Below are positions 18,295 through 27,468 of a stretch of 64,000 bases of DNA, piece after piece. Numbering within the stretch: the stretch's first letter is position 1; each line of letters opens with the position of its first letter. A program made the translations under genes and the position numbers. The notes under the pieces are model-generated. The model was given only the letters and a program-made list of their open reading frames with translations, did not search any database and was not told where the DNA came from. Source of the DNA: Thalassospira profundimaris (GTDB taxonomy: Bacteria; Pseudomonadota; Alphaproteobacteria; Rhodospirillales; Thalassospiraceae); contig NZ_JPWI01000002.1 of assembly GCF_003326795.1 (NCBI RefSeq), positions 248,001 to 312,000 on the forward strand, written 5' to 3'.

Positions 18295-18828
18295 TTATGC
18301 CTGTTTGATTTCACGAATTCTTTGCGGTACATCACGAAATGCATCAGCAATTTGCAAATAAACAGGCCGTTTGAACGGCACGATCAGATCGGGCAGTGTG
18401 GCAAGATCATTCCAGCGCCAGGCATCAAATTCCGGATTGGGAACATCAATCTTGATGTGCTTGTCCTTGCCGGTAAAGCGCATGGCGAACCATTTCTGTT
18501 TCTGGCCGCGATACTTGCCCTTGAATGCTTTGCCGACCAGATGGTCGGGCAGGTCATAGGTCAGCCAGTCAGGTGTTTCTGCGATGATTTCAGCCTTGTC
18601 GGTGCCGATTTCTTCCTTGAGTTCGCGAAGGGCGGCCTCAACCGGTGTTTCGCCATCATCGATACCACCCTGTGGCAACTGCCAGGCACCTTCAAAGCCC
18701 AGACGATTGCCCATCCAGACCAGACCATCCGCATTGAAAAGTGCAATGCCGACGCACGGACGGTATGGCAGGTCTTCGGCACGGACCTTTGATTTGGTTT
18801 CGGACGGGTTTGCGGATTTGTCAGCCAT
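18295..18828 (-). CDS. rppH: RNA pyrophosphohydrolase RppH (Nudix)
   Basis: Removes pyrophosphate from 5' ends of mRNA, starting decay. It is 177 aa. The Nudix box G-x5-E-x7-RE-U-x-EE-x-G is complete at residues 54-76 (E60, R68-E69, E72-E73). The leading YRPCVGIALFNADGLVW-MG and WQLPQGGID segments are typical of RppH rather than other Nudix enzymes. It follows the YibQ-like gene by 42 nt, the usual alphaproteobacterial neighbour order. Confidence 0.95.
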   Translation of the reverse strand: MADKSANPSETKSKVRAEDLPYRPCVGIALFNADGLVWMGNRLGFEGAWQLPQGGIDDGETPVEAALRELKEEIGTDKAEIIAETPDWLTYDLPDHLVGKAFKGKYRGQKQKWFAMRFTGKDKHIKIDVPNPEFDAWRWNDLATLPDLIVPFKRPVYLQIADAFRDVPQRIREIKQA

Positions 18829-18870
18829 GATTTCTCCTGCGTGACCGGGGCCGGAATTGGCGGCTTGCCG

Positions 18871-20412
18871 TCACTGACCTTCGATGGTGGCGGCGGGTTC
18901 TGTGTTGTTGGCAGCATCTTGCGCCATCGCTTCGATTTCGCGTTTTTCAGCTTCAAGGCGCGATGCTTCGGCCTCGGCGACGGATTGCGGTGTGACTTGC
19001 ATCCCGGAAATTGCACTGACCGGGGCCAGTTCGACCCCCTGACGTTTTAAACGCAATGCCCAGTTCCGCAGACGCTGGATTGTGACCGGATAGGATTGGG
19101 CAAATCCGATTGCCGCACCATTGCGCTTTGCAAGTTTCACCAGTTCGGTCAGTCTCGCATCGATCTGGCGGCGGCTCGGGATTTCATCAATCAGGACATT
19201 GCCGATTGCATTGGGTGTTCCGGCATTCGATGCCAGTTGTGCGCCGTAGCTTGCCATGCCGCTGCGTGTGCCTTCGACATACATCAGACCGGATCGGGAA
19301 ATGAATTCGATGATCGGCCGGATGGCGCTATCAAGGCTGCCGAATTTTGATCCTTCGTGACTGACCAGCCCGGCATAGCCGGGGAACTGTGCAAGTAACC
19401 ATTCAAGCCGCACAAGGTTTTCCCCCTCGGACAGGGATGTCAAAAGTGCGCGCGGACCGGGATCAGACAGCGGGAAGTCGACGGGTTCCATCGGCAGTTC
19501 AAGGAAGACTTCATGTCCCATTGCACGGGCCTGACTGGCGACCGATTTGATGTCGCGCCCATAAGGCGAAATCGCCAATGACACGTTCAAGGGAAGATCA
19601 TTGATCGCGGTTTGGGTGCGTTCATCATTCAAGCCAACACCGGTCAGAATGATGGCGACATAAGGTTGTCCGTCGGTTTTCTCGAACGGGCGTTTATAGG
19701 CATCAAACGGGGTTGTCCCGTCATCTGCAATACGCGGAATACGTCCGAAGCTTCCTTCCTCGTCAAGGCCGGGAAGCGGGGCCTGTCGCAAGGGATCGGG
19801 TTCGATGGGATCGTCAAGCGATCCTTCCTCGGCGATCAGGGCTGCGAGTTCTTCGGGGGATGGCTGGTCCCCTGAAGTTGCACCATCACCCTGTTCGGGT
19901 GTCCCGATCAGATCGGAAATACCCGATAGCTGACTGGCGATTTCTTCGGGACTGCTATTCGCGCCATCGGTTGGCATATTGGTGTTTTGCTGGGCGCGTT
20001 CGCGTTCCTGCATGTCGCGCACACCGCGAGCAATCTCTTCCTGAAGTTCACGCTCTGAGCCCGGCACGGCAACCAGTGCCTCGGGCCCGCCGGTATGAAA
20101 CAGTCGCCAGCCGGTTTCGGGATCAAGAACCGGGATCATGGCCACAGCTGTCGCCCCGAAGGGCGACAGGAACAGCGTAATGATCAGAAGCTTTGACAAC
20201 CAGCTGCGCCTTGATTTCGGCCGCTTGGGAAGTCTTTTGAACTGAACATCGATGGGCAGTTCATTGAAGGGCAGGTCATCGAGATCAACATCGTGTTCGG
20301 CGTCAGACATCCCGTCGCCAAGGTCGTCAGCCAGCGCGCCAGCCATGTCCTCGTCGAGATCGCCATTCTTCTTCTTTCTGAATGGCAAGGAGTTTAGGAT
20401 TTTCCTGAACAC
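18871..20412 (-). CDS. Divergent polysaccharide deacetylase family protein (YibQ-like)
   Basis: A 513-aa envelope protein. An acidic cytoplasmic N-terminus (about 1-65) is followed by one membrane anchor (LSKLLIITLFLSPFGATAVAM), a long low-complexity Glu/Pro/Ser linker, and from about residue 245 the divergent deacetylase domain (YVAIILTGVGLNDERT, LAISPYGRDIKSVASQARAMGHEVFLELPMEP). It is predicted to act on periplasmic glycan, possibly alongside the CtpA and EnvC genes upstream. The frame begins with GTG at 20412 with only a distant GAGAG, so the true start could be a later ATG. Confidence 0.85.
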   Translation of the reverse strand: MFRKILNSLPFRKKKNGDLDEDMAGALADDLGDGMSDAEHDVDLDDLPFNELPIDVQFKRLPKRPKSRRSWLSKLLIITLFLSPFGATAVAMIPVLDPETGWRLFHTGGPEALVAVPGSERELQEEIARGVRDMQERERAQQNTNMPTDGANSSPEEIASQLSGISDLIGTPEQGDGATSGDQPSPEELAALIAEEGSLDDPIEPDPLRQAPLPGLDEEGSFGRIPRIADDGTTPFDAYKRPFEKTDGQPYVAIILTGVGLNDERTQTAINDLPLNVSLAISPYGRDIKSVASQARAMGHEVFLELPMEPVDFPLSDPGPRALLTSLSEGENLVRLEWLLAQFPGYAGLVSHEGSKFGSLDSAIRPIIEFISRSGLMYVEGTRSGMASYGAQLASNAGTPNAIGNVLIDEIPSRRQIDARLTELVKLAKRNGAAIGFAQSYPVTIQRLRNWALRLKRQGVELAPVSAISGMQVTPQSVAEAEASRLEAEKREIEAMAQDAANNTEPAATIEGQ

Positions 20413-20446
20413 GAACAGCTAGTCTCTCACGGTGTCCGGTTGGTCC

Positions 20447-21748
20447 TTACCCTTGCGGGCGAGAACCAAACAGGGAAATGCCCCGGATCATGTCAAGTGC
20501 ACGCGACAGCTGGTAATCGTCAATCGCAAGCTGCTCGGCCTGATCCCGGCGGGAATTTGCATCCTTTTCGGTATCGTTGGTGTGTGCATCCTCGTTGCGA
20601 AGCGCACCATTCAGTGATGCTTCGGAACGACGGGTGTCACCTTCGATGCTTTCGACACGGGCCTGTGGCACGATGATATCGGGAACGATCCCGACTTCCT
20701 GAATCGATTTGCCCGACGGGGTGTAATAGCGCGCTGTCGTCAGACGCAGTGCGACATTGCCCGGCATCGGAAGGATGGTTTGTACCGATCCCTTGCCGAA
20801 GCTGCGGGTGCCCATGATGATCGCCCGGCGGTGATCCTGAAGCGCACCGGCAACGATTTCGGATGCCGATGCAGAACCGTCATTGATCAGAACAATCATC
20901 GGAAGACCTTCGGCCAGATCGCCGGAACGGGCGTTGTAGCGTTCGGTATTCTGGGTGTCACGCGGACGGGTCGATACGATTTCGCCTTTATCAAGGAAGG
21001 CATCGGAAACCGAAATCGCCTGATCAAGAAGACCGCCCGGATTGTTGCGAAGGTCAATCACCAGACCCTTGATTTCCGGGCCGATTTGATCGCGCATGTT
21101 GGTAATGGCGCGCTGCAGGCCGCTAAAGGTCTGTTCGTTGAATTTGGTGATGCGGATGTAACCGATATCTTCCTTTACCTCGGCGCGAACCGACTGGATC
21201 TTGATCACTGCACGGGTCAGGGTGACATCAAACGGCGCCTGTTCACCCTTGCGGATGATGGTCAGGACGATGTCGGTATTGACCTTGCCGCGCATCATTT
21301 CGACCGCGTCGTTAAGCGTCAGGCCGCGAATGGCCGTGCCATCAATATGGGTGATGAAGTCGCCCGGTTGCAGGCCTGCCTTTTCCGCGGGCGTGTCATA
21401 GATCGGCGAGATGACTTTGACAAAGCCGTCTTCCATCGTGACTTCGATCCCAAGCCCGCCAAATTCGCCGCGGGTATCGACTTGCATTTCCTCGAAATTA
21501 TCCATGTTCAGATAGGAGGAATGCGGATCAAGCGAGGTCAGCATGCCGTTGATGGCAGCTTCGATCAGCTGCTTGTCATCGACTTCTTCGACATATTTGG
21601 CTTTGACCTGTTCAAAGACATCGCCAAACAAATTCAGCAGGCGATACGTTTCAGCCGAGGACGTTGAAGATTGCGCCAGACTTGGGGACGCAAGGCCGAA
21701 AGTCATGCCGGTCGCGAGTGCGAGTACTGCCAATCGAGAGGTTTTCAT
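20447..21748 (-). CDS. ctpA: C-terminal processing peptidase (S41, CtpA-like)
   Basis: Periplasmic serine protease with a PDZ domain, 433 aa. A signal peptide ends near ASPSLAQ (residue 26). The PDZ domain spans about 95-180 (GGLGIEV, PGDFITHIDGT). The catalytic Ser294 lies in NDGSASASE and Lys319 in SFGKGS, 25 residues apart as in other Ser-Lys dyad CtpA/Tsp enzymes. Its start overlaps the envC stop by 4 nt (ATGA), a strong operon signal; this gene pair is common in proteobacteria and linked to cell-wall hydrolase control. Confidence 0.95.
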   Translation of the reverse strand: MKTSRLAVLALATGMTFGLASPSLAQSSTSSAETYRLLNLFGDVFEQVKAKYVEEVDDKQLIEAAINGMLTSLDPHSSYLNMDNFEEMQVDTRGEFGGLGIEVTMEDGFVKVISPIYDTPAEKAGLQPGDFITHIDGTAIRGLTLNDAVEMMRGKVNTDIVLTIIRKGEQAPFDVTLTRAVIKIQSVRAEVKEDIGYIRITKFNEQTFSGLQRAITNMRDQIGPEIKGLVIDLRNNPGGLLDQAISVSDAFLDKGEIVSTRPRDTQNTERYNARSGDLAEGLPMIVLINDGSASASEIVAGALQDHRRAIIMGTRSFGKGSVQTILPMPGNVALRLTTARYYTPSGKSIQEVGIVPDIIVPQARVESIEGDTRRSEASLNGALRNEDAHTNDTEKDANSRRDQAEQLAIDDYQLSRALDMIRGISLFGSRPQG

Positions 21749-23106
21749 CCACTTACCTTGCCGTTTTTCGAGGCCAGCCAGGGAAGCGGATTAATCGCTT
21801 CTCCGTCCTGGCGCATCTCCAGATACAGTTTAGGCGCCGTTTCACCCATAATACCAACAGGTTCGCCCGCCAATAGATATTGTCCTACCACACTGTCGAG
21901 CCGATCAAAACCGGCGATAAGGCTATGGTATCCTTCGCCGTGTTCGATAATCAAGAGTCGGCCGTAACCGCGGAAGGGTCCGGCAAAGACAACTTTGCCG
22001 TCAAAGGGCGAGACAACCTGCGCATTTGCACGTGTGCTGATCTCAATTCCTTTGGATCTTGTGACTGTCAATCCGTCCGGGCCACGTGATTTTTCCCCGA
22101 ACAGTGTGACGACTTTGCCACTGGCGGGCATTCGTAAATGCCCGTGTGCCAGCGTAATTGAACTGCCAACAGCGAATTCCTCATCGCTGGTGCCATCTTT
22201 TTTGTCCGGTGCGCTGGGTGCGTCATCTTTTCGCGCCGGGGGTTCCGGCGGCGGGTTACGCGCAATGGTCGTTGCGCCAAGCGTGTCGGCGTCCGGTTCG
22301 GTCCGGCTGGCAAGCTGAATTTCCGGACGGGAACGCGGTTTCGGCAGGCCTTCGGCACGCTTGCGAAGCGTACTCAGCAACTCGCCAAGTGATTTGGCCT
22401 CGTCGGCAAGGGCGCTCACGGCTTTGGCGGCTTCGTGTGCTTCGGCCTCGGTCTCGGTGCGCAAGCGGCGTTTTTCACCCAGCAGGGCGGCCAGTGATGC
22501 GCGGTCCTGCTGTAATTCCTTGGTCGCTTTGGCGACATCGGCGCGACGGTCGCGGATATCTTCGCGAAGTGTGGCGATTTCAGACAATTCCTTGCGCAGG
22601 TCGCGCGCATGCTGTTCCACACCGGGAAGCGCCGCTTTGAGCAACACAGCCGAACGCAGGGTATCCTGCGGTGATGTTGGCAGGGCAATGACGGCTTCGG
22701 GCGGTGTTGTTGACAGACGCTGAAGTGCCATCAGGATGCGGGCATATTGCCCGGCCTTGTCTTCGAGACTGGTCGCGGCAACCTTTTCACGGGTTTCGAG
22801 TGTCTGAAGCTGATCTTCAAGTTCGGTCAGGGTCGATTCCAGACGCTGGGTCCGCCGGGCAACCGAAATGGCTTCGGATTGCAGGGCCTGTTCCTCGGTC
22901 CAGAGTTCGCGCGATTTACGCGACAGGAACTCTTCCTGTTTTTGCTGTTCGGAAAGCTGGCTTTCGAGTTGATCAAGCTTCTTGTCAACTTTCTGCAGCG
23001 ATTGGGCAAAAGAAGGCGCTGCCCCGCCTGCTGCAAGAACCGCAAAAACGGTCAGCGCAGGCAGGGCTATCCTGTAAGCAAATTTAGCTCGCAAGAAGCG
23101 CATCAT
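21745..23106 (-). CDS. envC: EnvC-like murein hydrolase activator (degenerate M23 domain)
   Basis: A 453-aa periplasmic protein: signal peptide ending near APSFAQ (residue 35), a long coiled coil (about 36-250) rich in Glu/Gln/Arg, a Pro-rich linker, then a C-terminal LytM/M23 domain (about 320-445). The domain lacks the metal ligands: where active enzymes have H-x-x-x-D it reads RSKGIEIS, and where they have H-x-H it reads LYLEMR. The same losses occur in E. coli EnvC, which activates amidases without cutting. Starts at 23106 or 23103 (ATG ATG). It overlaps gpmI by 23 nt upstream and ctpA by 4 nt downstream. Confidence 0.92.
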   Translation of the reverse strand: MMRFLRAKFAYRIALPALTVFAVLAAGGAAPSFAQSLQKVDKKLDQLESQLSEQQKQEEFLSRKSRELWTEEQALQSEAISVARRTQRLESTLTELEDQLQTLETREKVAATSLEDKAGQYARILMALQRLSTTPPEAVIALPTSPQDTLRSAVLLKAALPGVEQHARDLRKELSEIATLREDIRDRRADVAKATKELQQDRASLAALLGEKRRLRTETEAEAHEAAKAVSALADEAKSLGELLSTLRKRAEGLPKPRSRPEIQLASRTEPDADTLGATTIARNPPPEPPARKDDAPSAPDKKDGTSDEEFAVGSSITLAHGHLRMPASGKVVTLFGEKSRGPDGLTVTRSKGIEISTRANAQVVSPFDGKVVFAGPFRGYGRLLIIEHGEGYHSLIAGFDRLDSVVGQYLLAGEPVGIMGETAPKLYLEMRQDGEAINPLPWLASKNGKVSG

Positions 23107-24676
23107 TCTGTTTCAGGCCCCTAAGCAGCGGTTTGCCAGTCATCTCGGCTGGCTGGGCGACGCCAAGCAGTTGCAGCAAGGTCGGCGCAACGTCGGCAAG
23201 ACGCCCATTCTCCAATGTTACCCCTTCCGGACCGTTAACAAGAATGGTCGGAACGAGATTAAGGGTATGTGCCGTGTGCGGTTCGCCGGTTTCAGGATCG
23301 ACCATGACTTCGCAATTGCCGTGATCGGCAGTCACAAAGGCGACACCACCAACCGACTTGATCGCATCAATCACTTTGCCAAGGCAGGTATCAACGGCCT
23401 CGGCCGCCTTCATGGCCGCAGACAGAATGCCGCTATGGCCGACCATGTCGGGATTGGCAAAGTTCAGGATGATCGCGTCGTATTTTTCCGACTTGATCGC
23501 AGCAACCAGTTTTTCGGTCACTTCGGGGGCCGACATTTCCGGCTGAAGGTCATAGGTCGCGACTTTTGGTGATGCGACCAGAATACGGTCTTCGCCTTCG
23601 AAGACCTGTTCTTCGCCACCGTTAAAGAAGAACGAGACATGCGGGTATTTTTCAGTTTCGGCAATACGAAGCTGCTTCAGACCGGCTTTGGAAACCACTT
23701 CGCCAAAGATGTTCGGCAGGGTCTGGGGCGGATAGATCGCATCCATGTATTTGGCATGTTCGGACGAATATTCGACCATGCCAGCCTGTACTGCGAACTT
23801 GACCGGCGTGCCACGATCAAAGCCATCGAATTCCGGAGCGCACAGGGCTGCCAGGATTTCACGGGCGCGATCGGCACGGAAGTTGGTCATCAGCAGGCCA
23901 TCGCCATCCTTGATGCCATCGAAATCACCAATCACTGTCGGCAGAACGAATTCATCGGTGGTGTCTTTGGCATAGGCATTGGCAATGGCGGCTTCGGCAC
24001 TTTCAGCCGTACGGCCATCGGCGTAATTTTTGCCCTGCACCATCGTGAAATAGGCCTGGCTGACGCGTTCCCAACGATTGTCGCGGTCCATGGCGTAATA
24101 GCGCCCGGTAACGGTCACGATTTCGACGTCGGCATCGCCGATCAGGGCGCGGAATTTCTCAAGGAATTTGGCAGCACTTTTCGGTGCCGTGTCGCGACCA
24201 TCAAGATAGGTGTGAATTTTCACCGGCACACCAGCGCCTGCGATGATTTTTGCAAGGGCGGCCATATGGGCCTGATGGGAATGAACGCCGCCTTCGGACA
24301 GAAGACCGGCAATGTGGCAGACGCCTTTGCTGTCTTTCAGGGTCGCGATAATCTTTTTGACGGTGTCGGTATCGGCAATGGAGCCGGTTTTGACGGCTTC
24401 GTCAATTTTGGGCAGTTCCTGCATGACCACACGGCCCGCCCCAAGATTCATGTGACCGACTTCCGAATTGCCCATCTGGCCTTCGGGCAGGCCAACATCC
24501 AGACCGCACGCCTTGAGGAAACCGGTCGGGTTATTGGCATAAAGCGCATCCCAGACAGGCGTATTGGCCAAGGCAACGGCGTTGTCCTTGGTTTCTTCGC
24601 GATAACCCCAGCCGTCCAGAATGCACAGCACCACCGGGCGCGGGCGCTTTACGGAATTCGATACAGTCACGTTCAT
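23084..24676 (-). CDS. gpmI: 2,3-bisphosphoglycerate-independent phosphoglycerate mutase
   Basis: Glycolytic Mn-dependent mutase interconverting 3- and 2-phosphoglycerate. It is 530 aa from the ATG at 24676. The alkaline-phosphatase-like metal sites are visible: VLCILDGWG, the phosphorylated Ser in GQMGNSEVGHMNLGAGRV, LDGRDTAP, NFRADRARE, NFANPDMVGHSG and TADHGNCE. The frame can begin with GTG at 24685, but the ATG has GGGG just upstream. The 3' end overlaps envC by 23 nt, so transcription continues into the cell-envelope genes. Confidence 0.96.
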   Translation of the reverse strand: MNVTVSNSVKRPRPVVLCILDGWGYREETKDNAVALANTPVWDALYANNPTGFLKACGLDVGLPEGQMGNSEVGHMNLGAGRVVMQELPKIDEAVKTGSIADTDTVKKIIATLKDSKGVCHIAGLLSEGGVHSHQAHMAALAKIIAGAGVPVKIHTYLDGRDTAPKSAAKFLEKFRALIGDADVEIVTVTGRYYAMDRDNRWERVSQAYFTMVQGKNYADGRTAESAEAAIANAYAKDTTDEFVLPTVIGDFDGIKDGDGLLMTNFRADRAREILAALCAPEFDGFDRGTPVKFAVQAGMVEYSSEHAKYMDAIYPPQTLPNIFGEVVSKAGLKQLRIAETEKYPHVSFFFNGGEEQVFEGEDRILVASPKVATYDLQPEMSAPEVTEKLVAAIKSEKYDAIILNFANPDMVGHSGILSAAMKAAEAVDTCLGKVIDAIKSVGGVAFVTADHGNCEVMVDPETGEPHTAHTLNLVPTILVNGPEGVTLENGRLADVAPTLLQLLGVAQPAEMTGKPLLRGLKQNDALLAS

Positions 24677-24970
24677 AAACCCCACTGATAGAGATAAAGG
24701 CTGAATTACCCGTAAATAATTACCAGTAAATATGGTGACTTACGGGACAGTTCGCCATCAATCCTGTTGCGCGGGCAGGGTGGGTCAACCGTTACTCGCA
24801 ACAGGCACATGCGTAATTCCGGCAATTTAGCATGAATGTGGCCGCGAAACAGTACCCGTGCCGGGAATTTTTTGCAGGTGCAAAGCTGCTTTTTGACAGG
24901 GTTTGCAGACACAGATACTCTGCGTTCCAACGGTGATCCTCAGAGACGGCAGAAATGGCGTTTCGCACCA

Positions 24971-25200
24971 CGACGGGAGAGCCCGGTCATCCGCATGACC
25001 GGCGCCGAAGGAGCAATAGCCCCATAAAACTCTCAGGCAGATGGACCGTCGCGGATAGAGGCTCTGGAGAGAGAAACCGGATGGCGTGCATGTTCATTGT
25101 GCCCGACACCCGGTTTCCACCGAAGGATGAAAACCTGTTGGCTGACATTGTTTTTGGCAGGCAGGCGCACAATCTCAGGTCAAGGGACAGAGGGGGCAAG
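24971..25200 (+). ncRNA. Tandem glycine riboswitch upstream of sdaA
   Basis: Two glycine aptamers in series. Aptamer 1 (about 24974-25072) shows CGGGAGAGC, then GCCGAAGGAGCAA (25004-25016), ACTCTCAGGCAGATGGAC (25029-25046) and CTCTGGAGAGA closing the P1 stem. Aptamer 2 (about 25105-25195) shows CACCGAAGGATGAAAACC, then AATCTCAGGTCAAGGGACAG (25171-25190) and AGGGGG. These are the conserved cores of the gcvT-type glycine riboswitch in the usual order. It is in the right orientation and about 60 nt before the start of the L-serine ammonia-lyase gene. No protein is likely here, although a 97-aa frame is open across it. Confidence 0.93.
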
Positions 25201-25259
25201 ACACCGGTTCGCAAACGGCGCGAGATTTCGCGCGTTCAAGAGCCGTGAAGGAGGCCCTT

Positions 25260-26702
25260 ATGACCACCCATACCGCCACCGGTCCCGCTTCGGGATCGCA
25301 AGACGGATCTGTGCAAGACGTAAACCTTTCTGTTGTTGATCTTTATACCATCGGGATTGGCCCATCGAGTTCGCATACGGTTGGTCCGATGCGGGCGGGT
25401 TACCGTTTCTGCCTTGAACTTGAAGCCCGCAATCTTTTGAGCGCAACCGGCAGTGTTGTGGTCGATCTTTATGGATCTCTTGCCCTGACGGGTAAGGGAC
25501 ATGCGACCGATACCGCAGTGATCATGGGCCTTTCAGGGCAACGTCCGCGCAGTGTGGATCCCGATGATGTGGCCCCGACCATGGCGGCAATTGATGCCAG
25601 TTCCGAGCTGCAACTTTACGGGCAGCATCCGGTGGCCTTTAACCGCGAGACCAATCTTGTTTTCCATTTCACCGAGACCTTGCCGCAACATCCCAATGGC
25701 ATGCGGATCACCGCCTTTGATCGTGACGGGGTGAAAATCCACGAACAGGAATATTTTTCAGTTGGCGGCGGATTTATTGTGTCTGGTGATGATCGCGGGG
25801 CGGAATATTCCGGTGATAACATCACATTGCCCCATCCGTTCGGATCAGCCGATGAATTGATGGCGATCTGCAAGCGCGAAGGGCGTTCGATTGCCGAAAT
25901 CATGATGGCAAATGAACAAAGCTGGCGCAGCCCGGACGAGACATATGAATTTGTTGATCGCGTGCATCAGGCGATGATGGATTGTATTGATCGTGGCTGC
26001 AAAACGGACGGTATTTTGCCCGGCGGGCTGAATGTGAAACGGCGTGCATCCAAGCTTTATCACGAACTAACGGATAAACCCGAAGCAGGCCTTCGCGATC
26101 CTTTGACCGTGATTGACTGGGTCAATCTTTATGCCCTTGCCGTGAACGAGGAAAATGCCGCCGGCGGGCGCGTCGTGACGGCTCCGACCAACGGGGCAGC
26201 CGGGGTGATCCCGGCCGTTCTTCGCTATTATGAACGGTTTGGGGCCAATGCCAGTCAGGCCAAAATTCGCGAATTCCTTTTAACCGCTGCTGCAATCGGT
26301 TCGATCTACAAGAAGCGTGCCTCGATCTCGGCAGCCGAGGTCGGATGCCAGGGGGAGGTCGGTGTGGCCTGTTCGATGGCAGCGGGCGCACTTTGTGCTG
26401 TTCTGGGCGGCACACCCGAACAGGTCGAAAATGCCGCCGAGATCGGGATGGAGCATAACCTTGGCCTGACCTGCGATCCGATTGGCGGTTTGGTGCAGGT
26501 GCCCTGTATCGAACGCAATACAATGGGGGCGGTCAAGGCGATCAATGCCGCACGTCTGGCATTGCGCGGCGACGGGCAGCACACCGTGTCGCTTGATCGT
26601 GTGATCGAAACCATGCGCCAGACGGGACTCGACATGCAAAGCAAGTATAAGGAAACCAGTCAGGGCGGGCTTGCGGTTAATGTCAATGTTGTCGAATGTT
26701 GA
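25260..26702 (+). CDS. sdaA: L-serine ammonia-lyase (one-chain, iron-sulfur type)
   Basis: Converts L-serine to pyruvate and ammonia using a [4Fe-4S] cluster. The 480-aa protein has the N-terminal beta domain ([21 protein letters not shown]) and the C-terminal catalytic alpha domain ([15 protein letters not shown]). Cluster cysteines lie in [30 protein letters not shown] and nearby. The ATG at 25260 has a textbook AAGGAGG 5 nt upstream; a GTG 15 nt before it overlaps that site and was rejected. A tandem glycine riboswitch precedes it, so excess glycine (made into serine by GlyA) probably turns on serine removal. Confidence 0.97.
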   Translation: MTTHTATGPASGSQDGSVQDVNLSVVDLYTIGIGPSSSHTVGPMRAGYRFCLELEARNLLSATGSVVVDLYGSLALTGKGHATDTAVIMGLSGQRPRSVDPDDVAPTMAAIDASSELQLYGQHPVAFNRETNLVFHFTETLPQHPNGMRITAFDRDGVKIHEQEYFSVGGGFIVSGDDRGAEYSGDNITLPHPFGSADELMAICKREGRSIAEIMMANEQSWRSPDETYEFVDRVHQAMMDCIDRGCKTDGILPGGLNVKRRASKLYHELTDKPEAGLRDPLTVIDWVNLYALAVNEENAAGGRVVTAPTNGAAGVIPAVLRYYERFGANASQAKIREFLLTAAAIGSIYKKRASISAAEVGCQGEVGVACSMAAGALCAVLGGTPEQVENAAEIGMEHNLGLTCDPIGGLVQVPCIERNTMGAVKAINAARLALRGDGQHTVSLDRVIETMRQTGLDMQSKYKETSQGGLAVNVNVVEC

Positions 26703-26865
26703 CCCCTGTTCGGAAGAATAGGGCGGAAAACAGCGGTTTCTGACAATCGGGTGGTGATGGAAACAGTGCCGGTTTCTGCTTTCTTGTCACTCCCGGTTGA
26801 TAATCTGCTATGATCGGTGAACCAAAAAAAAGGGGCAAAGACCCCATCAAAGGTTGGACATAGAC

Positions 26866-27405
26866 ATGGGCAAAAAGCTGTTCCGCATATATATCGCGGT
26901 CAGTCTGGATGGCTTCATTGCGCGCACCAATGGTGCGGTTGACTGGCTGGATCAATATGATCCGGCCGAGTTTGGCTTTGATGACTTTCTGGACTCCGTT
27001 GGCACATTGATCATTGGCAGAAACACCTTTGATCAGGTCATGGAATTTGGTGACTGGCCGTACGAGGCTCGCCGCACCATCGTTCTGACATCACGCGATC
27101 TTCCCGAAGACCGCCCGGCAAATATCGAGCCCTATGGCGGCAGCATTATCGAACTTGTCGATCAGCTTCGCGACAGTCGGAATGGGGACGGGGATATCTG
27201 GGTTGTTGGCGGGGGCAGCGTGGTGACGCAGTTCCTGTTTGGCGGCTTTGCCGACCAGCTTGATATCTTTACGGTACCCGAAGTGCTCGGCGATGGCATA
27301 TCGCTGTTCGGGCGCGATGCCGGTGGTATCAAACCCCGACTTCTGGCGTCAGAGCGCTATAATTCCGGCGTGGTCCGCAGCCAGTATGGGTTGCATGATA
27401 TCTGA
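26866..27405 (+). CDS. Dihydrofolate reductase/RibD C-terminal-like family protein
   Basis: A 179-aa cytoplasmic protein of the DHFR-like RibD C-domain family (YyaP/YwjB type). It opens with FRIYIAVSLDGFIAR, has the conserved LIIGRNTFDQVMEFGDWPY, and an NADPH-binding-like region (DIWVVGGGSVVTQFLFGGF), then ends with the typical tail. Substrate is unknown; members are annotated broadly as dihydrofolate reductase family. The ATG at 26866 is preferred over an upstream in-frame TTG at 26854. A terminator follows within 6 nt. Confidence 0.88.
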   Translation: MGKKLFRIYIAVSLDGFIARTNGAVDWLDQYDPAEFGFDDFLDSVGTLIIGRNTFDQVMEFGDWPYEARRTIVLTSRDLPEDRPANIEPYGGSIIELVDQLRDSRNGDGDIWVVGGGSVVTQFLFGGFADQLDIFTVPEVLGDGISLFGRDAGGIKPRLLASERYNSGVVRSQYGLHDI

Positions 27406-27410
27406 ATGAC

Positions 27411-27439
27411 AAAAACCGCGCCCAAACGGCGCGGTTTTT
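27411..27439. terminator. Bidirectional terminator between convergent genes
   Basis: A 12-bp perfect stem (AAAAACCGCGCC, 27411-27422, against GGCGCGGTTTTT, 27428-27439) with a 5-nt loop and T5 on either strand. It serves the DHFR-like gene on the plus strand and the lipoprotein gene on the minus strand. Confidence 0.93.
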
Positions 27440-27468
27440 GGTTCACCACGTTTCGGCTTAAAGGCCGA

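Noticed and set aside
23639-24688. 349-codon plus-strand frame over gpmI
   Set aside because: Antisense to a complete phosphoglycerate mutase; composition is typical of an antisense frame.
24955-25248. 97-codon open frame over the riboswitch
   Set aside because: The bases match the conserved RNA cores of two glycine aptamers; the translation has no family resemblance.
26824-26845. A8-GGGG-CAAAGA-CCCC, a possible terminator on the minus strand before the DHFR-like gene
   Set aside because: The stem has only 4 bp, and no minus-strand gene ends here; the lipoprotein gene upstream already has its own strong terminator.
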